Part shown: positions 27,491-32,534 of the stretch, piece after piece
Numbering within the stretch: position 1 is the first letter of the stretch
How the letters are laid out: the number at the start of each line of letters is the position of its first letter
Assembly: GCA_004555175.1 (NCBI GenBank)
Contig: SFJE01000024.1
Coordinates: forward strand, 1-32,534
Reading direction: 5' to 3'
Origin: Lentisphaeraceae bacterium
Lineage (GTDB): Bacteria; Verrucomicrobiota; Kiritimatiellia; RFP12; DVOR01
DNA length: 32,534 nt
Notes under the pieces: generated by a model
Seen by the model: only the letters and a program-made list of their open reading frames with translations
Told to the model about the DNA's origin: nothing
The model's database searches: none
Program-made: the position numbers and the translations under genes

Positions 27491-28915
27491 TTAAAAACCG
27501 AAGGAGGCGGCGATAGTCTCGGGAACAGCCGCTTTGGCCGTCACTTGGCTGAAGCGGATGGGGGCGGATTCGAGGGCGAGGAGTTCGGGGGTCTGGCCAG
27601 TCAGCTCGCCGAGGGCGCGCGCGGCCGCAAAGTCGTCGGCCGGGGCCGAGCCGGTGAGGGCGCGGAGCATCGTGGCGGGGAACTTCCAGGGCGAAGCGGT
27701 GGCCGCGATGACGGTGGGCCGGCCGGTGGCGGGGAGCTCTTGGAGGACCTTCCAGCCGATGGCGGTGTGCGGGTCGGCCAAGTAGCCAAAGCGCTGCCAG
27801 AGGTCGGCGATGGCGCGCTCGGTCTCCTCGGGGGTGGCCCAGCCGGAGGCGAAGTCGCGATGGAGCGCTTCGAGGGCGGCGGGGGTGAGGGTGAAGGCGC
27901 CCTCGGCCTTGAGCTGCTCCTCCCAAGCGCGGACCTGCGCGCAGTCGCCGCCAGTGAGGAGCCAGAGGAGGCGCTCAACGTTGGAGGAGACGAGGATGTC
28001 CATCGAGGGGGAGTTGGTGACGTGGAAGTCGCGCCGGGCGTTGTAGGTGCCGCTCTGGATGAAGTCGCAGACCACGCGATTGGCGTTGGAGGCCACGGTG
28101 AAGCGGCCGATGGGCGCGCCCAGAAGCTTGGCGAAGTAGGCGGCTAGGAGGTTGCCGAAGTTGCCGGTGGGGACCACCACATCGAAGGGCTGGGCCAACT
28201 TGCGGGCGCACTCGAGGTAGTAGCAAATCTGGGGGAAGAGGCGGCCAATATTGATACTGTTGGCCGAGGAGAGAAGGCTGCCGTGGGCGCGAGCGCGTTC
28301 GGCCAAGGCCGGATCGGCAAAGGCGGCCTTGACCGCGGCCTGCGCGTCATCAAAGTTCCCGGCAATGGCGCAAGCGGCCACATTCTCGCCCTGGCAGCAA
28401 ACCATCTGCCGGCGCTGAATCTCCGAGGTGCCCACCTGCGGATAGAAGGTGAGCACGCGCGTACCCGGAACCCCGGCAAAGCCCTCCATCGCCGCGCTGC
28501 CCGTATCGCCCGAAGTGGCCGTCAGCACGCACACTTCCCCGGCGTTGCGCGCCTGGGCCGCGTAGCTCAACAGGTGCGGCAGGAGCGTGAGGGCCACATC
28601 CTTAAAGGCATAGGTCGGCCCATGAAAGAGCTCGAGGAAGTGCACGCCGGGGGCGACCGCCTTCAGCGGCACCGCCTCGGCCGAACGGAAGCGCGCGAGC
28701 GACGAAGCCACCGCGGCTTCACGCGCTTTCGCCTCCATCTCCGGGAAGAAGCGCGCGAGCAGCGAGACCATCGTGCTGCGGTAATCGGCCTGCGGGGGCA
28801 AGGGCTCAAGGGCCCCCTGCGGCACATAGAGCCCGCCATCGGGCGCAAGCCCATGTAACAGCGCCTGCAGGCTATCGACCGCGGGGGCCTGGCCGCGCGT
28901 GGAGACATACTTCAT
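27491..28915 (-). CDS. thrC: threonine synthase
   Basis: PLP enzyme converting O-phosphohomoserine to threonine. The 474-residue protein is of the long form: N-terminus YVSTRGQAP, PLP-binding Lys105 in PTYAFKDVAL, TSGDTGSAAMEG and the phosphate-binding region VPTGNFGNLLAAY. The frame is open further upstream through the intergenic element, but the ATG at 28915 matches the family start and has AAGGAA about 7 nt upstream. It follows the arginine operon with element F between them, so it may be separately regulated. Confidence 0.95.
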   Translation of the reverse strand: MKYVSTRGQAPAVDSLQALLHGLAPDGGLYVPQGALEPLPPQADYRSTMVSLLARFFPEMEAKAREAAVASSLARFRSAEAVPLKAVAPGVHFLELFHGPTYAFKDVALTLLPHLLSYAAQARNAGEVCVLTATSGDTGSAAMEGFAGVPGTRVLTFYPQVGTSEIQRRQMVCCQGENVAACAIAGNFDDAQAAVKAAFADPALAERARAHGSLLSSANSINIGRLFPQICYYLECARKLAQPFDVVVPTGNFGNLLAAYFAKLLGAPIGRFTVASNANRVVCDFIQSGTYNARRDFHVTNSPSMDILVSSNVERLLWLLTGGDCAQVRAWEEQLKAEGAFTLTPAALEALHRDFASGWATPEETERAIADLWQRFGYLADPHTAIGWKVLQELPATGRPTVIAATASPWKFPATMLRALTGSAPADDFAAARALGELTGQTPELLALESAPIRFSQVTAKAAVPETIAASFGF

Positions 28916-28947
28916 CGCAAGTTCCTTTATCAATGCTCGCGCTACTC

Positions 28948-29068
28948 GCAGATGACCGGTGGCAGACGACAGCGCGCGTTTTGACATAGCTCCTCGCGTT
29001 GCTCGGACTTCCGAAACGGCGAGGCCGGAAGCCGCTGTCATCTGTCCGCTCTATACTGTCATCTCTAC
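28948..29068. repeat. heptad inverted-array element F
   Basis: Right array 29034-29068: GCTGTCA, TCTGTCC, GCTCTAT, ACTGTCA, TCTCTAC. The left array (28948-28974) is more degenerate and in the opposite orientation. The centre shares GACATAGCTCCT and GCTCGGACTT-like segments with element E. It lies between the argD stop (TAA at 29071-29069, directly at the array edge) and thrC. Confidence 0.75.
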
Positions 29069-30262
29069 TTATCCAAAGACCTCATCGAGGGAGTCGGAGA
29101 TGATCTCCAAGGCCTCCTCGAGGTCCTTCTCGGTGATATTGAGCGAGGGGAGGAAGCGGACCACATGCTCGCCGGCCGTGCAGCAGAGGACGCCGCCCAT
29201 GCGGCAGGAGTCAACAATCTCCTTGGCCGAGCCCTCCACCTGCATCCCGATGAGCAGGCCGCGGCCGCGCACTTCGAGGATCTGCGGATAGCTCTCCATC
29301 AGCGCCTCAAGGCCCTCTTGGAGGAGCGCGCCCATCTTCTTGGCGTGGTCGAGCAAGCCCTCCTTCTCAATGACATCGAGCACCGCGAGGGCGGCGGCGC
29401 AGGCAACGGGGTTGCCGCCGAAGGTCGAGCCGAGCGCGCCGGGGTGGAGCAGGTCGGAGAGGTCGGGGCGGGCGAGGCAGGCGCCGAGGGGAAGGCCGCC
29501 GCCGAGGGCCTTGGCCAAGGTGAACATATCGGGCTTGACGCCAAGCTGCTCCCAGGCGAAGAAGGTGCCGGTGCGGCCCATGCCGGTCTGCACCTCGTCC
29601 ATCAAGAGCAGGAGGTCGTGCTCCTTGCAGAGCGCAGCGACGCCTTCGATGAACTCGGGCGTGGCGGGGATGACGCCGCCCTCGGCCTGGACGGGCTCGA
29701 GCATGATGGCGACGGTCTTATTGGAGAGGGCGGCCTTGACGGAGGCGAGGTCGTTGTAATCGGCATAGGCAAAGCCGATGGGCATGGGGTCGAAGCCCTT
29801 CTGGATCTTCTCCTGGGCGGTGGCCGCGCACATGGCCAGTGTCCGGCCGTGGAAGCCCTTATTGAAGGTGATCACTTCGTAGCGGCCGCCGTGGGTCGAG
29901 CCCCAGAGGCGGGCGATCTTGACCATATTCTCGTTGGCTTCGGCGCCGGAGTTGGCGAAGAAGGCGCGGTAGCCGCCCGAGAGCTTGGAGAGGCGCTGGG
30001 CCAGGAGCACCATATTGGTGTTGTAGTAGAGGTTCGAGCTGTGGACCAGGTTGCGCGCCTGGGCCTCGATGGCCTTGATCACCTCGGGGTGGCAGTGGCC
30101 GCACGCGAGGGTGGCAATGCCGGCGGTGAGGTCGATATACTGCATGTTGTCGATGTCCACCACCTTGCTGCCGGTGCCGGACACCAACGCCACGGCCGGG
30201 GCATACGTGGGCATCAGGTACTGCTTGTAAAGGTCTGCAATGTCGTCAGTCTTCTTACTCAT
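29069..30262 (-). CDS. argD: acetylornithine aminotransferase
   Basis: PLP aminotransferase making N-acetylornithine from N-acetylglutamate semialdehyde; some homologues also act in lysine synthesis. The 397-residue protein has NSGAEANE, the cofactor Asp222 in LLMDEVQTGMGRTG and the Schiff-base Lys251 in TLAKALGGGLPLGA. The ATG at 30262 overlaps the argB stop by 8 nt (ATGAGTAA), implying coupled translation. Last gene of argJ-argB-argD. Confidence 0.95.
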   Translation of the reverse strand: MSKKTDDIADLYKQYLMPTYAPAVALVSGTGSKVVDIDNMQYIDLTAGIATLACGHCHPEVIKAIEAQARNLVHSSNLYYNTNMVLLAQRLSKLSGGYRAFFANSGAEANENMVKIARLWGSTHGGRYEVITFNKGFHGRTLAMCAATAQEKIQKGFDPMPIGFAYADYNDLASVKAALSNKTVAIMLEPVQAEGGVIPATPEFIEGVAALCKEHDLLLLMDEVQTGMGRTGTFFAWEQLGVKPDMFTLAKALGGGLPLGACLARPDLSDLLHPGALGSTFGGNPVACAAALAVLDVIEKEGLLDHAKKMGALLQEGLEALMESYPQILEVRGRGLLIGMQVEGSAKEIVDSCRMGGVLCCTAGEHVVRFLPSLNITEKDLEEALEIISDSLDEVFG

Positions 30263-31139
30263 CGGCTTTAATCTCCGTTCCTACGCCTTGTTTCGTGAAA
30301 ATCTCCAACAGAAGCGAATGGGGCATCCGCCCATCGACCAGGTGGACGCGCTGCACCCCGGCCTCAATTGCCTCCACGCAGCTCTCCATCTTGGGAATCA
30401 TGCCGCCGGCGATGACGCCTTCGGCCTTCAGCTTGGCCACGTCGCTCACGTGCAACGTGGAAATCAACGAGCTCGGGTCGGCCACATCGCGCAGCAGCCC
30501 GGGCACATCCGAAATAAAGACCAGCTTGCGCACGCGCAGCGCCTTGGCGATGGCCACGGCCGCGACGTCGGCATTCACGTTGTAGAGCGCGCCATCCTCT
30601 TCGCCAATGCCCAAGGGGGTGATCACCGGGATAACCCCGGCATCGGCCATCTGCAAGATGGAATCGTTCTTCACCGCCACGGGCGTGCCCACAAAGCCCC
30701 AATCGAGCGTTGCGCCGGTCTCGGGGTCGATGCCCGTCTCCTTGCGCACGGTCAAGATCCAATCGCCGTGGAGCGGGCGCGCGAGCACGTGGAAGTTGCG
30801 GTTGAGCAGGTTGAGAATGTTGGCGTTGACCTCGTGCTTGATGACCTGCTCGACCACCTCAATGGTCTGCTCATCGGTGACGCGCAGCCCGCGCACGAAG
30901 TTCGGCGGGATCCCCGCCTTTTCCATCGCCCGGCTAATCGCCTTGCCCCCGCCGTGCACCAAGACCACCTTGATGCCCACCGTGCGCATAAAGGCCACAT
31001 CGCTCATCAGGCGCAGCAGGTTCTCCGGCGACTCCATCACGCTGCCGCCGAGCTTGACCACCACCAGGCTCCCGCGGAAGTCCTGAATGTACGGGACCGC
31101 CTCGATGAGCACATTGGCTTTTTCGATAAACTGCTTCAT
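30255..31139 (-). CDS. argB: acetylglutamate kinase
   Basis: Phosphorylates N-acetylglutamate, the second step of arginine synthesis. The 294-residue protein shows the amino-acid-kinase motifs VVVKLGGSVM near the N-terminus, LVHGGGKAI and the NVNADVAAVAIAKAL region. Length and order are normal. An N-terminal extension (about 25 residues ahead of the kinase core) resembles that of arginine-sensitive NAGKs, so feedback inhibition is plausible but not shown. The ATG at 31139 overlaps the argJ TGA by one base (TGATG). Confidence 0.95.
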   Translation of the reverse strand: MKQFIEKANVLIEAVPYIQDFRGSLVVVKLGGSVMESPENLLRLMSDVAFMRTVGIKVVLVHGGGKAISRAMEKAGIPPNFVRGLRVTDEQTIEVVEQVIKHEVNANILNLLNRNFHVLARPLHGDWILTVRKETGIDPETGATLDWGFVGTPVAVKNDSILQMADAGVIPVITPLGIGEEDGALYNVNADVAAVAIAKALRVRKLVFISDVPGLLRDVADPSSLISTLHVSDVAKLKAEGVIAGGMIPKMESCVEAIEAGVQRVHLVDGRMPHSLLLEIFTKQGVGTEIKADE

Positions 31140-32347
31140 CAGGTTGTATACTCCGCATTGATCTTCACATACTCAAAGGTGAAGTCGCACGTCCAAATCG
31201 TCTCGGCCCCCTCCCCGAGCCCCAGCTGCACCTCCACCTCAAAGGCCCGCGCGCGCATCAGCTCCTGCATCTGCGCCAAGGTCGCCGCGTCCGCCACGCG
31301 CCCGCAGTCATACGCGCACACGCCGCCATAGAGGATTCGTACCTTGCGCTCATCCACCTCAGCCCCCGAGTAACCCGTGGCGCAAATCACCCGCCCCCAA
31401 TTCGGGTCCAGCCCGAACCACGAGGTCTTCACCAATGGCGACCGGGCAATCGCGCGCGCCACCAAATGCGCATCCTCCCGCGTCCGCGCCCCGGTCACCT
31501 TCACCGTCACGAACTTGCTCACCCCTTCGCCATCCATCACAATCTGCTTGGCCAGCGCCTGGCAGACCTCCCGCAGCGCGGCCAAAAAGACTCCCGCCTG
31601 CGGATGGCTCCCATCAATCACCCGGTTCCCGGCCAACCCATTGGCCAGGCAAATCAGCGTATCGTTCGTCGATTCGTCGCCATCGACCACCACGCGGTTG
31701 AAGGACGCATCGGCCGCCTCCTTCAGCGCGCGCTGCAGCCACGCGCGGTCCACCGCCGCATCGGTGGCCACATAGGCGAGCATCGTGGCCATCTTCGGCT
31801 CGATCATCCCCGCCCCCTTGCACATCCCGCCCAGGGTCACCACCTTGCCATCAATCTCGCAGACCGCGCTCGCGCGCTTGGGCTGCGTGTCGGTGGTCAT
31901 AATCGCCCGGCTCGCCGCCTCATCCGCCTCCGCGCCACGTGCCAGCACGCCGGCAGCTTTCTTCACCCCGGCCACCACACGCTCAACCGGCAGCAACGCC
32001 CCAATCACCCCCGTGCTCGAAACCAAAACCTCCTCCGGCGCAATCCCCAGCACCTCCGCCGTCGCCGCAGCCACCTGTCGCGCATCGGCCAGACCCTGCT
32101 CGCCGGTGCACGCATTCGCGCAGCCAGTATTCACCGCCACCGCGCGCACCGTGCCCCCCAGCGCCAGACGCTCGCGATCCACCACCACCGGCGCCGCCGC
32201 CACCAGATTTGTCGTAAAGACGCCCGCCCACACGCACGGCACCTCCGAAACCACCAACGCCACATCTCGGCGATTGGCATACTTCACCCCCGCCTCAACG
32301 CCTGCCGCGCAAAAGCCCTTCGCCGAAGTAATACCGCCTGATGCCAT
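31139..32347 (-). CDS. argJ: ornithine acetyltransferase ArgJ
   Basis: Transfers the acetyl group from N-acetylornithine to glutamate, recycling acetyl groups; many members also make N-acetylglutamate from acetyl-CoA. The 402-residue precursor has the self-cleavage site KMATMLAY with cleavage expected before Thr188, giving alpha and beta chains, and the oxyanion motif STGVIG. The frame is open upstream, but the ATG at 32347 has GGAGGAAG about 7 nt upstream and gives the family N-terminus. First gene of argJ-argB-argD. Confidence 0.95.
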   Translation of the reverse strand: MASGGITSAKGFCAAGVEAGVKYANRRDVALVVSEVPCVWAGVFTTNLVAAAPVVVDRERLALGGTVRAVAVNTGCANACTGEQGLADARQVAAATAEVLGIAPEEVLVSSTGVIGALLPVERVVAGVKKAAGVLARGAEADEAASRAIMTTDTQPKRASAVCEIDGKVVTLGGMCKGAGMIEPKMATMLAYVATDAAVDRAWLQRALKEAADASFNRVVVDGDESTNDTLICLANGLAGNRVIDGSHPQAGVFLAALREVCQALAKQIVMDGEGVSKFVTVKVTGARTREDAHLVARAIARSPLVKTSWFGLDPNWGRVICATGYSGAEVDERKVRILYGGVCAYDCGRVADAATLAQMQELMRARAFEVEVQLGLGEGAETIWTCDFTFEYVKINAEYTT

Positions 32348-32381
32348 AGCCTTCTTCCTCCAATAAGCAGTGAAAGCACAA

Positions 32382-32410
32382 AGTATGCCACAACCCCCTT
32401 GAAAATGCAA
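32382..32410 (-). promoter_or_regulatory. putative promoter of argJ-argB-argD
   Basis: Minus strand: -35 TTGCAT (32410-32405), 17-nt spacer, -10 CATACT (32387-32382). It leaves a leader of about 30 nt with a good ribosome site. No arginine-repressor box was recognised. Confidence 0.5.
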
Positions 32411-32445
32411 CGCCGCGCATTACGCGCTGTCGCGTTCGCGAGTTG

Positions 32446-32451
32446 TATAAT
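32446..32451 (+). promoter_or_regulatory. possible divergent -10 box at the window end
   Basis: A TATAAT on the plus strand faces out of the window. No good -35 is placed at 16-18 nt. It might drive a gene beyond 32534, with the hairpin at 32500-32526 in its leader. Confidence 0.3.
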
Positions 32452-32499
32452 CAACCCGAAACTTTTTACCACCGTGCAATTCGTGTGGAAAAAGGGTAT

Positions 32500-32526
32500 A
32501 AGGGGAAGAACGGAGTTCGTCCCCTT
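32500..32526. other. two-tier hairpin at the window end
   Basis: AAGGGGA (32500-32506) pairs with TCCCCTT (32520-32526). After an A/G mismatch, GAAC (32508-32511) pairs with GTTC (32515-32518) around a GGA loop. No T tract is visible before the window ends, so it may be a leader structure or part of a repeat. Confidence 0.45.
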
Positions 32527-32534
32527 ACCTCCCC

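Overview
The window is GC-rich bacterial chromosome, apart from an AT-richer island at about 12.2-13.67 kb. The gene content points to a Gram-negative organism with an outer membrane: an LptE-like lipoprotein, an MsbA-like exporter, a BamD-like TPR protein, a secreted GH20 hexosaminidase and many signal peptides. A member of the PVC group (Kiritimatiellota/Lentisphaerota/Verrucomicrobiota) would fit, but no rRNA or marker in the window fixes this, so the placement is a low-confidence inference. No tRNA, rRNA, CRISPR array or transposase gene was recognised.

Layout. 0.17-2.9 kb (+): era, sppA and tlyA, tightly packed. 2.9-4.8 kb (-): a secreted GH20 beta-hexosaminidase. 4.9-11.4 kb (-): a likely six-gene operon, transcribed BamD-like TPR protein, LptE-like lipoprotein, ABC exporter, dCMP deaminase, secreted hypothetical, argH. 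11.6-12.2 kb (-): queE. 12.2-13.7 kb: a Fic-domain gene lying between two 92-bp direct repeats (91/92 identical), each holding a 16-bp-stem hairpin. 13.7-18.1 kb (-): cytosolic PAS histidine kinase, sigma54-type response regulator and a DUF2339 membrane protein. 18.4-19.1 kb (+): an HSL-type esterase. 19.2-27.3 kb (-): SNF2-family ATPase, then two unusual tetrapyrrole fusion proteins (BioD-SirC-HemA and HemC-CobA-HemD), then mnmE. 27.5-28.9 kb (-): thrC. 29.1-32.3 kb (-): argJ-argB-argD.

How the genes work together. ArgJ, ArgB, ArgD and ArgH cover most of arginine synthesis through the acetyl cycle (argC, argF and argG are not here). The two fusion proteins together hold glutamyl-tRNA reductase, PBG-deaminase-like, uroporphyrinogen-III synthase, uroporphyrinogen methyltransferase and precorrin-2 dehydrogenase modules. 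That is most of the route from Glu-tRNA to sirohydrochlorin/siroheme or a corrinoid precursor (HemL and HemB are missing from the window). The HemC module has no visible third domain, which normally carries the dipyrromethane cysteine, and a dethiobiotin-synthetase domain is fused to the front of SirC-HemA.

Main non-gene signals. (1) At least six gene junctions carry an intergenic element made of two oppositely oriented arrays of degenerate 7-bp repeats (family NNCTGTC or GCYGTTA). The arrays often run into gene ends and supply stop codons, an N-terminus, or the region upstream of promoters. (2) Five genes have a -10 box only 6-7 nt before the ATG, four of them preceded by TGC, which suggests leaderless mRNAs. 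(3) A second dispersed intergenic repeat occurs at 4863 and 18223.
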